Shown here: positions 35,759 to 44,675 of the stretch, one piece after another
Layout of the letters: every line of letters begins with the position of its first letter
How positions within the stretch are numbered: the stretch's first letter is position 1
DNA from: JACVRW01 sp963728155
Lineage (GTDB): Bacteria > Actinomycetota > Thermoleophilia > Solirubrobacterales > Thermoleophilaceae
DNA length: 64,000 nt
Direction: 5' to 3'
Assembly: GCA_963728155.1 (NCBI GenBank)
Contig: CAVSJF010000024.1
Span: 1-64,000 of the forward strand
Translations under genes and position numbers: made by a program
The notes under the pieces: generated by a model
Databases searched by the model: none
Seen by the model: the letters and a program-made list of their open reading frames with translations, nothing else
Told to the model about the DNA's origin: nothing

Positions 35759-36729
35759 CTAGCGCCGGACCAGCGTCACCCAGTACGGAGCGGGCTGCGG
35801 ATCGGTCGTGCCGAAGCGCGCGTTCACGGCGTACAGCTCGCCGCGCAGGAACGCGAGCGTGGTGGGCACGTCGAAATCGGTGCTGCTGATCGTGGTGACC
35901 ACCGAGCCTGCGATGAGCTCCTCGTTGAGCCGGACGACGGCGATCTGGTTGAGCTGGTTCTGGACCACGTAGAGCGTGCGCCCCCTGAGCAGCAGGCCGT
36001 CGCCGTTGGCGAGCGTCGACCCCGCCGAGGTCGATCTGGATCGCGGCTCGCCGGTGGCCGGATCTATGTGCCAGAGGCGCCCGGCGTTGGTCTGCACCGC
36101 GAGCAGGGTCTTGCCGGCCTGCGGTGGCCACGATGCCGTTGAGGTTGAAGCCCGTCTCGTAGGGGATGTCGCGGCAGCTCGATGGTGCGCGCGCCGCGCA
36201 GCCGCGTGTCGACGACGTAGAGCGCGCTGCGCCGCGAATCGGTGAAGTACGCGGCCCGGCGGGTGAGAGCCACGTCGTTCACGAAGGTCGCCGACCTGCC
36301 GGGCGCCGCAGCTGGAAGCTCGGCGAGCTCGCGCGCCGCTGCGCGCGTCGTAGACGAAGGCCTTGCCGGTCGGACCGCCGGCCACGAAGAGGCGCTTCCG
36401 CGGCGGTCGAACTTGAGGCCGATCGCGGCGCCTGCCCGAACCGCCGGGCACGACGGCCTCCGCCTCGCCCGTGCGGGCGTCGAGCCGCAGACCGCGCCCG
36501 TGGGGATGGAGCCGACGTAGAGGTCGAGTGCCGCGCCCGGCCGCGATGCCCTCGGGCTGCCAGCCCGTCCGGCGAGGTCGAGGCGGTCGGGCAGGTTCAG
36601 CTCGGGTTCGCGCCCGGCACCGGAGTGCGGGTGGGCGCTCCCGACCGCGACCGCGCCCGACACCGCCGCCACCGCGAGCGTCAGCGCCAGAACCACACCT
36701 GCGAGAACCGTTGCCCCGATGTTGCCCAC
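35759..36729 (-). CDS. Secreted SMP-30/NHL-like beta-propeller, multiply frameshifted
   Basis: ATG 36729 begins MGNIGATVLAGVVLALTLAV, an export signal. Segments in alternating frames read LYVGSIPTGAV, GLKFDRRG, VAGGPTGKAFVYDARSGA, SATFVNDVALTRRAAYFTDS, YVVDTRLRGARTIELP, then the clean end GKTLLAVQTNAGRLWHIDPA and LLRGRTLYVVQNQLNQIAVV. This is the pattern of SMP-30/gluconolactonase-like propellers (FVNDV, YFTDS). Four or more frame changes lie between about 36590 and 36120. The metal-binding Glu at the start of the domain was not located with certainty. A lactonase role is possible but not shown. Confidence 0.6.
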
Positions 36730-36840
36730 CTGGTCGATCGACTTTTAGCGCCAGATCCGTGGCCGGGAGGGAATAAGCGCGGCCGGCCGGCGTCCTCCTG
36801 TGCCCGACACCATTTCCGAAAGCGGAAGGGAGCAACCCCA

Positions 36841-38508
36841 ATGTCTCAGAGGAGAGCTACACGCCTGGCCGGGCTGTCCGCCGTGGCCGCGGCCGGTCTC
36901 ATGGCCCTGCCGGGCGCCGCGAGCGCCGCGGTGGACGCGAGCGTGACCGGCGGCAAGCTGACCGTCACGAGCAACGCCGGCGACGCGATCACCATCACGT
37001 GCGACGGGACCAACGTGAAGGTCAACACGCTGAATCCCGGAGCGGCCACGGCCTGCACCGCGATCACCGAGATCGAGGTGACCGGCGACGCTGGCGCCAA
37101 CAACATCAACCTCACCGGAGTGACCGACGAGCTGTTCACCGGCCTGACCACGGTCGGGGTGGACGGCGCGGGCGGCAACGACACGATCGCCGGCAGCGAG
37201 ATCCAGGACACCCTCGCGGGTGGCTCGGGCCACGACCGGGTGATCGGCTTTCGCAACGCGGCCGGCACCCGCGACGTGATGACCGGCGGCGAGGGCGACG
37301 ACACGCTCGTCTGGAACCCGGGTGACGGCGACGACACCATGGACGGCGAGGCCGGCTATGACGTGATCGAGGTCAACGGCGGCAACGGCGGCGAGCAGTT
37401 CGAGGTCAGGGCCTCGGCCACCGCCGGGCGGGTTCAGTTCGACCGGCTCGGCCCCTCGCCCATACCCGGTCCGTTCAACCTCGACATCGGCACGTCGGAG
37501 AAGCTCGACTTCAACGGCAACGGCGGCGATGACACGCTCAATGCCAACGGCGGAGCCGCCGGGCTCAACCCCTTCGTGATCGACGCCGACGGCGGCGCCG
37601 ACAACGACTTGATCAACACCGGCGACGCTGCAGATCTGCTCACGGGCGGCGCCGGCAACGACCGGCTGGTCTCGTTCCGCAGCCCGGCCGGCACCCGCGA
37701 TGTGCTCCGCGGCGGCGAGGGCGACGACACGCTCGTCTGGAACCCGGGCGACGGCGACGACACCATGGACGGCGAGGCCGGCAACGACATCATCGAGGTC
37801 AACGGCGGAAGTGGCGGCGAGCAGTTCGAGGTCAAGGCCTCGGACACCCCGGGCCGCGTTCAGTTCGACCGCACCGGACCCACGCCCCCCGGACCGTTCA
37901 ACCTCGACATCGGCAGCTCCGAGAAGCTCGACCTGAACGCCGGCGGCGGGGACGACCGGATCAGGGGCGGCAAGGGCCTCAAGGGCCTGATCGTGAGCAC
38001 CCTCAACGGTGACGACGACAACGACCGCATCACCGGCACCAACGCCGAGGACATCCTCTCCGGCGGCAAGGGAATCGACCTGATCAACTCGGTCGACCGC
38101 TCGGCCGACCAGGTGGAATGCGGCGGCGGGATCGACTTCGCTCTCGTCGACCGGCGCGACAGCGTGAGGGGTTGCGAGCTGGTGATCGGCGGGCTCCTGC
38201 GGGTCAAGGCCTCTGGGGCATCGACCACGGCCATCGCCGGCCGGGCGCCGGTGGAGCTGCGCTGCGTGTCCAGCCCCAAGTGCCGGGGCAGCGTGAAGCT
38301 GGTCCATCGCGGAAAGTCGCTCGGGAGCGGCAAGTTCCGCCTCAAGGGCCGCAAGGCCAAGACGGTGGACATCAAGCTCAACCGTCGCGGCAAGCTGCTG
38401 GCGGCGGGCGCGTCCGCCAAGGGCGCGCGCGTGAAGCTGCGCATCGATGCCCGCGACTCGAAGGGCAACGGCTGGCGGACCACCGATGCGTTCAGGCTGA
38501 AGGGCTAG
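36841..38508 (+). CDS. Secreted GGxGxD repeat protein with internal duplication
   Basis: 555 residues. ATG 36841 follows a GGGAG motif; the signal peptide ends LPGAASAA. N-terminal TGGKLTVTSNAGDAITITC, then calcium-type repeats (DGAGGNDTIAGS, GGEGDDTLVWNPGDGDDTMD). A segment of about 105 residues (RFRN/SFRS...AGTRDV to LDIGTSEKLDFN/LDIGSSEKLDLN) occurs twice (37240-37560 and 37665-37970). CGGGIDFALVDRRDSVRGCE closes the repeats, followed by a beta-sandwich C-terminus (CVSSPKCRGSVKLVHRGKSL) that differs from the module in the other two repeat proteins. Frame intact. Presumably extracellular; role unknown. Confidence 0.8.
   Translation: MSQRRATRLAGLSAVAAAGLMALPGAASAAVDASVTGGKLTVTSNAGDAITITCDGTNVKVNTLNPGAATACTAITEIEVTGDAGANNINLTGVTDELFTGLTTVGVDGAGGNDTIAGSEIQDTLAGGSGHDRVIGFRNAAGTRDVMTGGEGDDTLVWNPGDGDDTMDGEAGYDVIEVNGGNGGEQFEVRASATAGRVQFDRLGPSPIPGPFNLDIGTSEKLDFNGNGGDDTLNANGGAAGLNPFVIDADGGADNDLINTGDAADLLTGGAGNDRLVSFRSPAGTRDVLRGGEGDDTLVWNPGDGDDTMDGEAGNDIIEVNGGSGGEQFEVKASDTPGRVQFDRTGPTPPGPFNLDIGSSEKLDLNAGGGDDRIRGGKGLKGLIVSTLNGDDDNDRITGTNAEDILSGGKGIDLINSVDRSADQVECGGGIDFALVDRRDSVRGCELVIGGLLRVKASGASTTAIAGRAPVELRCVSSPKCRGSVKLVHRGKSLGSGKFRLKGRKAKTVDIKLNRRGKLLAAGASAKGARVKLRIDARDSKGNGWRTTDAFRLKG
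37240..37970 (+). repeat. Internal coding duplication within the repeat protein
   Basis: Two copies of a segment of about 310-320 bases, offset by about 424 bases, with near-identical cores such as GACGACACCATGGACGGCGA. The duplication is in frame and both copies keep the same domain order. Confidence 0.75.
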
Positions 38509-38677
38509 CCGGAAGCGCGGGGGCGCCGAGCAGCTGCTCGAGCGTGTCCGGCCCGAGGCGCGCGCCACCCGCGGCGGCGAAGGCCGCCGCGACGTGGCGC
38601 GCGCCCGTGTCGCATCTCCATCGCCGCTCGCCGACCACTCGCCTCGCCACCTCCAGCTGGTGGCGCCCGAACGGCAC
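38492..38677 (-). CDS. Possible small unknown protein overlapping the repeat-protein 3' end
   Basis: GTG 38677 opens a 61-residue frame (VPFGRHQLEVARRVV..., then TGARHVAAAFAAAGGARLGP, LEQLLGAPALP) with third-position GC bias and amino-acid composition like real genes here. An in-frame TAG lies just upstream. It overlaps the last 17 bases of the repeat protein. No family recognised. It could be the tail of a decayed gene or a chance frame. Confidence 0.3.
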   Translation of the reverse strand: MPFGRHQLEVARRVVGERRWRCDTGARHVAAAFAAAGGARLGPDTLEQLLGAPALPASPSA

Positions 38678-38777
38678 GGCGCAACCCGGTACCCCCCGCC
38701 GCGGGTCCTAGAGACGTCCGCGCGCGGGCGTGGTGCTAGACCAGGACCTCGCCTTCCGTAAGGAAGCGGCAACCTCC

Positions 38778-39811
38778 ATGCGCTCGAATATCAGCGTGGG
38801 CCCAACCACCACCGCCCTCGCCGCAGTGCTGTTCCTGCTCGTGGCGGCGGTCGCCGCCTGCGGCGGCTCGAGCGACCGCCTACCCCCGGCCGCGGAGCCG
38901 GCGCGCTCCCCGGACCTCGACCGCGAGCCGGCGGGCACCGTGGTGGCGGTGGGCCACAAGCCCGGAGGGCCTGGCCTACGACCCGGTGACCGGGCTGCTC
39001 GCGGTGGGCCTGACCAACCCCGATCGCCTGGCCCTGGTGGACGGGCGCAGCGGCCGCACGGTGCGGCGCGTTCGCCTTCCCGAATCGCCGCGCCACCTCA
39101 GCCTGGCCCGGCCGGGCGGCCCCGTGCTGGTGCCGGCCGAGCGAGCCGACGCCGTCGTCGAGGTGTCGCTGCCCGACGGGCGCCTGAGCACCACCCGCGT
39201 CGGGCGCTTTCCCCACGACGCCGTATGGGCGCGCGGCCGGCTGTTCGTGGGCGACGAGCTGGGCAGCACGCTTTCGGTGGTGGAGCGCGGACGTTTGGTC
39301 AAGACCCTGCCCACGCCGCGCCAGCCCGGGCGGCGTGGCGGCCACCGCGGACGGCGCTCACGTGGGCGTGGTCGCGGTGCGCGCGCGCGAGCTCGAGGTC
39401 TTCGACACCCGCACGCTGGAGTCGGAGGGCACCGTCGACGTGGGGATCGGGCCCACGCACATCGCCGGCGGCGGCGGGCGCTTCTTCGTGGTCGACACGC
39501 GCGGCGGCTCGCTGCTCGAGATGCGGCTGAACCCGCTGCGAAAGCACCGCCGCACCTACCTCGGCGGAGCGCCCTACGGGATCGCGCGCGACAGCGAGCG
39601 CCGCCGCTACTGGGTCACCCTGACCGAGCGCAACGTCGTGGTGGAGCTGACCGACCGGCGCGCCCTGCGCCGCTACCCCACCGTGCGCCAGCCCAACTCG
39701 GTGGCCGTCGATCCGGACAGCGGCCGGGTGTTCGTGGCCAGCCGCAAGGACGGCACGCTGCAGTTCTTCGACCCGCCGGAGTGCCGCGGCGAGGAGTGCA
39801 GGCCCAAGTGA
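38778..39811 (+). CDS. YncE-like beta-propeller lipoprotein
   Basis: ATG 38778 starts a signal peptide with a lipobox (LLVAAVAACGGSS), so the protein is predicted to be lipid-anchored. In the following frames (changes near 38965 and 39335) propeller blades are seen: LAYDPVTGLLAVGLTNPDRL, RHLSLARPGGPVLVPAERAD, VGIGPTHIAGGGGRFFVVDT, YGIARDSERRRYWVTLTERN and NSVAVDPDSGRVFVASRKDG. About 343 residues. Its stop overlaps the GTG of the b561/molybdopterin oxidoreductase (GTGA), so the two are probably made together, and the propeller may be a partner or sensor for that enzyme. Confidence 0.72.
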
Positions 39812-41088
39812 AGCTCTCCCCGCGCCTCCCGTCGATCGGCCCCTTCAGCGAGGGCTTCTGGCGCAGCCCGCTGCGCGGCCCCTGGCTGGCGTCGGTGCTG
39901 TCCTCCGCGCTGCTGCCGCTGATCGCGATCTGCGCGATCACCGGCTTCGCTCTCGCACTGGGCCTACGACACGGACCTGGGCGGCAACTCCATCTTCGGC
40001 GGTGCACCCGGAACGGCTTCGACATCTACGGGTTCGACTGGCCCGTGAGCCCCACATGGCTGTACGCGCCACCCAGGGCCTTCATATCATCAGCGGCGTC
40101 GCGGCCATCCCGATCCTGCTGGCCAAGCTCTGGGCGGTCATCCCCAAGCTCTTCGAGAACCCGCCGGTGCTGTCGGTCGCCCACGCGCTCGAGCGCCTCA
40201 GCCTGGTTCCTGGTCGGCGGCTCGCTGTTCGTGTTCGCCACCGGGATCATCAACATCCAGCTCTGGTACCCGTTCGGCTTCAGCTTCGTCCCCGCCCACT
40301 ACTACGGGGCGCTGCTGATGCTGGGCGCGCTGCTGTTCCACATCGGCCTGAAGGTGCCGGTGATGCGCGAGCCTACCGCCGGCGCGGGGTGACCAAGCCA
40401 CTGCGCGAGGATCTCGAGCACACCGCACCCGAGCCCGAGCTGCCGGGCGTGATCACCAGCGCGCCGCACTCGCCCGCCTCCCCCACCCTCACCCGCCGGG
40501 CGCTGATCGGGGCGTGGGCGCGGCCTCGGCCGGCCTGGCCGTGATGACCGCGGGCCAGGTGGTGGGCGGGCCGCTGGCCGACCTGGCCGTGCTCGCACCC
40601 CGCGGGCGCGGGCGGGGCAGCGGGCCCAACGACTTCCCGGTGAACAAGACCTTCGCCGCGGTGGGCATCCCGAGGAGAAGGTCGGGAGCCGACTGGCGCC
40701 TGACCCTCAAGGCGGGCGACGAGAGCCGCGCCGAGCTGACGCGCGAGGAGCTGCTGGACATGGACCTGGTCAGCGCAAGCTTCCGATCGCCTGCGTGGAG
40801 GGCTGGTCGACCACCCAGGAATGGACCGGCGTGAGGCTGGCCGACCTGGCCCGGCGGGCGGGCGTCGAGGACGCCACCGAGGTGGACGTGCGCTCACTGC
40901 AGGAGAGCGGCGCCCTGAGCAGCGTGACGCTCAACCGCGACCAGCTGAACCACCCGGAGGGCATGCTGGCCCTGAAGGTCAACGGCGCCGATCTCTCGCT
41001 CGATCACGGCTTCCCGGCCCGCACCATCGTCCCCGCCATTCCCGGCGTGCACTGCACCAAGTGGGTGGGGGAGATGGTGTTCGCGTGA
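39808..41088 (+). CDS. Cytochrome b561-like / molybdopterin-binding oxidoreductase fusion, many frameshifts
   Basis: The pieces fit one protein of about 425 residues known in Solirubrobacterales-like genomes. GTG 39808 starts SPRLPSIGPFSEGFWRSPLR, then a four-helix b-type membrane part (YGFDWPVSPTWLYA, GLHIISGVAAIPILLAKLW, VFATGIINIQLWYPFGFSF, HYYGALLMLGALLFHIGLKV) with candidate haem histidines. A Tat-like linker (LTRRALIGAVGAASAGLAV) follows, then the SUOX/YedY-type domain: PNDFPVNKTFAAVGI, CVEGWSTTQEWTGVRLADL with the candidate molybdenum-ligand Cys, and DHGFPARTIVPAIPGVHCTK. About seven one-base frame changes are needed. It likely transfers electrons between a membrane haem pool and an extracytoplasmic Mo centre. 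The substrate is unknown. Confidence 0.72.
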
Positions 41089-41586
41089 TGGCTCGCTTCC
41101 GTACGGTGTACGGCGCGGGGCCGCTCCACCTGATCGCCGCGCTGGTCAGCTTCGTCATCGCCGCCTACGCGCTGTCGCGGGCGCTGAGCAATACCGGCAA
41201 TCCCGACCGCATCCTGCTGTGGCTGGGTGGCTCGATCGTGGCCCACGACCTGATCCTGTTTCCCGCTCTACGCGCTGCTCGGGGCGTTCGCGGCGGGCGT
41301 GCTGCTGCGCCGCGGCAGGGGCAGCCGGCTTCGTATCGCGATGCTCAACCACCTGCGCTTTCCCGTGCTGATGTCCGGCCTGCTCCTGCTGGTCTGGTAT
41401 CCGCTGGTGGCCGGGCCGGCGGAGCGCGGGTTCATGCGCACCACCGGCCTATCCAAGGAGGTCTACTTCGGGCGCTGGCTGTGGCTGACCGCGGCCCTCT
41501 TCGTGGGGTCCGCCCTGATCTTCGCGCTGCGTTTCCGGCGGCTCCGGGAAGGATCCAGCGATGAAGCCCAGCTGGATCCTGTTTGA
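41088..41586 (+). CDS. Four-helix membrane protein, frameshifted
   Basis: ATG 41088 shares a base with the preceding TGA. Helices: HLIAALVSFVIAAYALSRAL, then after a frame change near 41265 ALLGAFAAGVLLRRGRG, HLRFPVLMSGLLLLVWYPLV and LWLTAALFVGSALIFALRFR. About 165 residues, no family recognised. Coupling with the molybdo-oxidoreductase suggests an assembly or anchor subunit. Its 3' end overlaps the HAD gene start by 26 bases. Confidence 0.55.
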
Positions 41587-42200
41587 CCTCAACGGCACGC
41601 TGCTCGACCCGGGTGCGATCGGCGAGCCGCTCGGCCTCGCGCGCGAGCAGGCGCTGGCCGCGCTCGACGACGCGATAGCGGGCTCGATGGCCGAGACCAT
41701 GTCCGGCTCCTACCGGCCGCTGGCGGAGTTCCTGCGCGCCGCACTGGTGGCGCTCGCCGGGAGCGACAGCGGCATCGAGGAGGCCATGGAGCGCGCCAAG
41801 CGCATGCCCCCCTATCCCGATTGCCTCGCCGCCTTGGAGCACCTGCGCGCCGCGGGCATGAAGACCGGCGTGCTCACCAACAGCGCACGCGACCGCGCCC
41901 TGGCCGGGTTGCGAGGCCGCCGGTCTGCTGGACTCGTTCGACCTGGTGGCGGGCTCCGACGCCGTCGAGGTCTTCAAGCCTCACCCACGCATGTATCAGA
42001 TGGGCATCGAGCGCACGGGCGCCGCGCCGCAGGAGATCTGCATGATCGCCTCGCACTGGTGGGACCTGATGGGCGCTCAGCGGGCGGGTATGCAGGGCGG
42101 CTTCGTCCAGCGCGACGGTCGCCCGTTCATGGCCGCCGGCCCCGAGCCCGACTATCGCGCCGAGACGCTCGACTCGCTGGCCGCGCAGATCAGTTCGTAG
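41561..42200 (+). CDS. HAD-family hydrolase, 2-haloacid dehalogenase-like
   Basis: MKPSWILFDLNGTLLDPGAI holds the nucleophile Asp (DLNGT), VLTNSARDRALAGL is motif II, and after a frame change near 41915 LVAGSDAVEVFKPHPRMYQM (motif III Lys) and CMIASHWWDLMGAQRAGMQG (motif IV) follow. The order and spacing match haloacid dehalogenase type II, though phosphatase activity on small substrates is also possible. About 213 residues. It overlaps the convergent tatC by 11 bases. Confidence 0.82.
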
Positions 42201-42936
42201 AGGGCAGGCTCTCGCCCGCCTCGACCGGCGCGAAGAAGCGCGCCAGCTGGATGCTGAGCTCGTAGAGAGCCAGCAGCGGGACCATCTCGAGCACCAGCGT
42301 GACCGGGTCGAGCGTGGGCAGCAGCGCGGCGAGCACCGCGATGGCCACGATCGCGTAACGGCGGCTGCGGCGCAGCTTCTCGGCGCTCACCACGCCGAGG
42401 CGCGTGAGAGCGAGCACGCCGACGGGCACCTGGAAGCCGAGCCCCAGGGCGAGCATCGTCAGCGTCATGAAGTCGTAGTAGTCCTTCGCCCGCAGCTGCG
42501 TGTTGAACTGCCGACTCGTTGAAGCTGAGCAGGAAGTCGAGTGCCGGAGGCAGCACGACGAAGTAGCAGAACAAGACGCCGCCGATGAAGAGCACCGGGA
42601 CCATCAGCAGCAGCGGGGAACGACCTTGCGCTCGCGCGGGCTGAAGGCCGGCACGAGGAACGCGTAGGCCTGGTAGAGCACCACCGGCAGCGTCAGGAGA
42701 AGCGCGGCGTAGCCCGCGTTCTTGAGCGTGACGATGAAGGGCTCGGCGGGGCCGAGAGTGATCGGCTGCTGGCCATTCGGGAGCGGCGCGTTGAGGATCT
42801 CGAGCACGAGATCGCTCTGCCACGTAGTAAGCCCGAACGCCACGACGAACGCTGCGATGGCGACCACCAGGCGCGAGCGGAGCTCGTCCAGGTGGTCCAC
42901 CACCGACAGCTGATCCTCGTGGCGAACGGGCTTCAC
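42190..42936 (-). CDS. tatC: Sec-independent protein translocase TatC
   Basis: Membrane core of the twin-arginine translocase, the receptor for Tat signal peptides. ATG 42936: HEDQLSVVDHLDELRSRLVV is the conserved N-terminal amphipathic region and first helix; PLPNGQQPITLGPAEPFIVT and AYAFLVPAFSPRERKVV follow. Frame changes near 42620 and 42510 lead to LLLMVPVLFIGGVLFCYFVV and DYYDFMTLTMLALGLGFQVP, and the C-terminal helices AIVAIAVLAALLPTLDPVTL with the end at 42190. About 248 residues. It follows tatA after ten bases. Confidence 0.9.
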
Positions 42937-42946
42937 GCTGCGTGTA

Positions 42947-43138
42947 CTAGGACTTCTGAGGGGTCGGCTCGTCGGCGGGCGACAGCTCGTCGCGATCCGG
43001 CCCGCCGGTGACCGAGTTCTTGAACTCGCGCATGCCGCCGCCCAGCGAGCGCCCGAGGTCCGGCAGCTTCTTGGGTCCGAAGACGATCAGCGCGATCACC
43101 AGGACGATGATCAATTCCATGGGTCCGATGCCAGGCAT
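42947..43138 (-). CDS. tatA: Twin-arginine translocase subunit TatA
   Basis: 63 residues: MPGIGPMELIIVLVIALIVF is the single membrane helix, GPKKLPDLGRSLGGGMREFK the amphipathic helix with the conserved FGPKKLPxLG motif, and a charged tail ends at 42947. Start ATG 43138 lies inside the 3' end of the upstream ferritin-like gene. It multimerises to form the Tat pore with TatC. Confidence 0.93.
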   Translation of the reverse strand: MPGIGPMELIIVLVIALIVFGPKKLPDLGRSLGGGMREFKNSVTGGPDRDELSPADEPTPQKS

Positions 43139-43791
43139 GGGTCCCCTTTCCTTGAGGACTTCACGAACGGCTTGACAGCGTCAAGCACGGCCTGCATGTC
43201 GAGCGACTTGTCGAAGCCGCCGTCGCTGATCGGCTGCCCGTTGAGCAGGCGAATGGCCGCCGCGTGCCGGGCCTCGATCTGGACGATGCTTCCGGCCGCC
43301 GCCAGCACCTCGACGGACTCGATCGCCGGCGCGGCGCCGTTGTAGGCGCTGACCCCGGTGTCCTCGAACGTCTGGGCGAGCTTGAGAAAGCTCTTCTGGT
43401 TGGCGAATGCCTTGCCGAAGTCGACTCCGGGAGCCTTGACGGGCTTGCCGCCGAGCTTCTCGATCGTCGCCTTCAGCGCGGTCACGTGCTCGTTCTCGTT
43501 GTCGCGGATCTCCTTGGCGAGCGACCGCACGTCACTCGACAGACCCTTCGTACGCTTGAGCGCCTGCGTGTAGAACGCCGCCTCGAGGTACTCGAGGGTC
43601 AGCGCGAAGTTCAGGATCGCGACGTCGCCGCCGCCCTCCTGGGCGAACGCCGAACGCACGAACGGGGTTACCGCGCCGAGGCCGTAGACGGCACCTGCCG
43701 CCACAGCGCCCTTTACGAGGAACGCCTGCCTGTTGACTCCCTGGATGTCGATGGCCGCCAGTTCGGGGGCCACGAGCTTCTCGTTGGACAT
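43111..43791 (-). CDS. Ferritin-like domain protein with Tat-like N-terminus (first copy)
   Basis: 226 residues. The N-terminus GVNRQAFLVKGAVAAGAVYG looks like a Tat signal (R-x-x-F-L-x-K plus a short hydrophobic stretch) although only one Arg is present. The mature part has a four-helix bundle with paired metal-type motifs: ALTLEYLEAAFYTQALKR, IRDNENEHVTALKATIEKLG and IEARHAAAIRLL (E/ExxH ligands). This is the DUF4439/ferritin-like group, possibly a periplasmic diiron or stress protein. It overlaps tatA by 28 bases. Confidence 0.8.
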   Translation of the reverse strand: MSNEKLVAPELAAIDIQGVNRQAFLVKGAVAAGAVYGLGAVTPFVRSAFAQEGGGDVAILNFALTLEYLEAAFYTQALKRTKGLSSDVRSLAKEIRDNENEHVTALKATIEKLGGKPVKAPGVDFGKAFANQKSFLKLAQTFEDTGVSAYNGAAPAIESVEVLAAAGSIVQIEARHAAAIRLLNGQPISDGGFDKSLDMQAVLDAVKPFVKSSRKGDPCLASDPWN

Positions 43792-43822
43792 GTGAATGTC
43801 TCCTTTCTGCCGCGCCGCGCCC

Positions 43823-44516
43823 TTAGGCGAGGAAGGGCTTGACCTGCGGCAGGACCTCTGCCATCGAGGCCGGCTTGGCGAAGGCGCCGTCGGGGACGAT
43901 GGTCCTGCCTACGACGGTGTTCAGCGCCGCGGCGTGGCGACCCTCGACCGAGTGGATGGCCAGAGCGGCCGCGAGGATCTCCTTGGACTGGATCCGACCG
44001 GCTTGGCCGAGGTAGGCCGCTGCCCCGAGGTTCTCCACGGTCGCCGCGGTCTCGAGCACCATCTTCGGCCCGCCCTCGATGACGGCGTCGAAGTTGGTCT
44101 TGGGCCGCTTGGGCTTGCCGCCGAGCTTCTCGACGGTCGCCGTAAGCGCGTCCACGTGCTCCTGCTCGTTGTCGCGGATCATCACCGCGATCTTGCCGAG
44201 GTTCTTGTCCTTGATGACCCCGGACGTCGATGACCGCGTTGTAGAAGTCGGTCTCGAGGTGCTCGAGGGTGAGCGCGTACTGAACGATCGCGAGATCGCC
44301 GCCGGCCACCTTCTTCCTCTTCTTCTTCGTCGTGCTGCTGGTGCTCGAGGATTCCTCCTCGTCGCCGCCGCATGCAGCCAGGAAGATCGCGAACGCGCTT
44401 GCGGCGCCTGCGCCTCCCATCATGCTCAGGAACCGCTTACGCGAGGACGGATCCTCAGCAAGTTCCTGCATCGCGGGGCGCGCGGCGTCGCCGCGCTCGT
44501 CCGAGACGGTGCTCAT
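43823..44516 (-). CDS. Ferritin-like domain lipoprotein with Tat-like signal (second copy)
   Basis: About 231 residues. ATG 44516; residues 22-45 read DPSSRKRFLSMMGG then AFAIFLAACGGDEEE, a Tat-like SRKRFL motif followed by a lipobox (LAAC). A Lys-rich linker (TTKKKRKK) precedes the bundle: IVQYALTLEHLETDFYNAVI, then after a frame change near 44220 MIRDNEQEHVDALTATVEKL and SVEGRHAAALNTVVG. A paralogue of the next gene, 31 bases upstream of it. Both would be natural clients for the adjacent Tat translocase. Confidence 0.78.
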
Positions 44517-44675
44517 TCCTGCCTCCTGTAGTGATCGGGGCCGTGCGCTACGGGAGGTGGGGTGCGAGTCCAAACCGCAGCTTCCCCCCTTCTACGGAAA
44601 GGGCCGCTAACGGATCAGTTCGAGAGACGGACCGGCGCGCAAGTCCAAGTGCACTGGACGAACGTTGTAGGACCG

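Noticed and set aside
37150..38120. Regular short repeats suggesting a CRISPR array
   Set aside because: The periodicity is codon-level GGxGxD coding repeats without constant direct repeats, unique spacers or cas genes.
36745..38772. Long antisense frame opposite the repeat protein
   Set aside because: It mirrors the Gly/Asp codon periodicity of the plus-strand repeat protein and has no motif or start signal of its own.
39808..41088. Separate small genes for a b561 membrane protein, a Tat-signal protein and a Mo-binding protein
   Set aside because: The segments follow in the order of a known single fusion protein, without start codons and ribosome binding sites at the joins.
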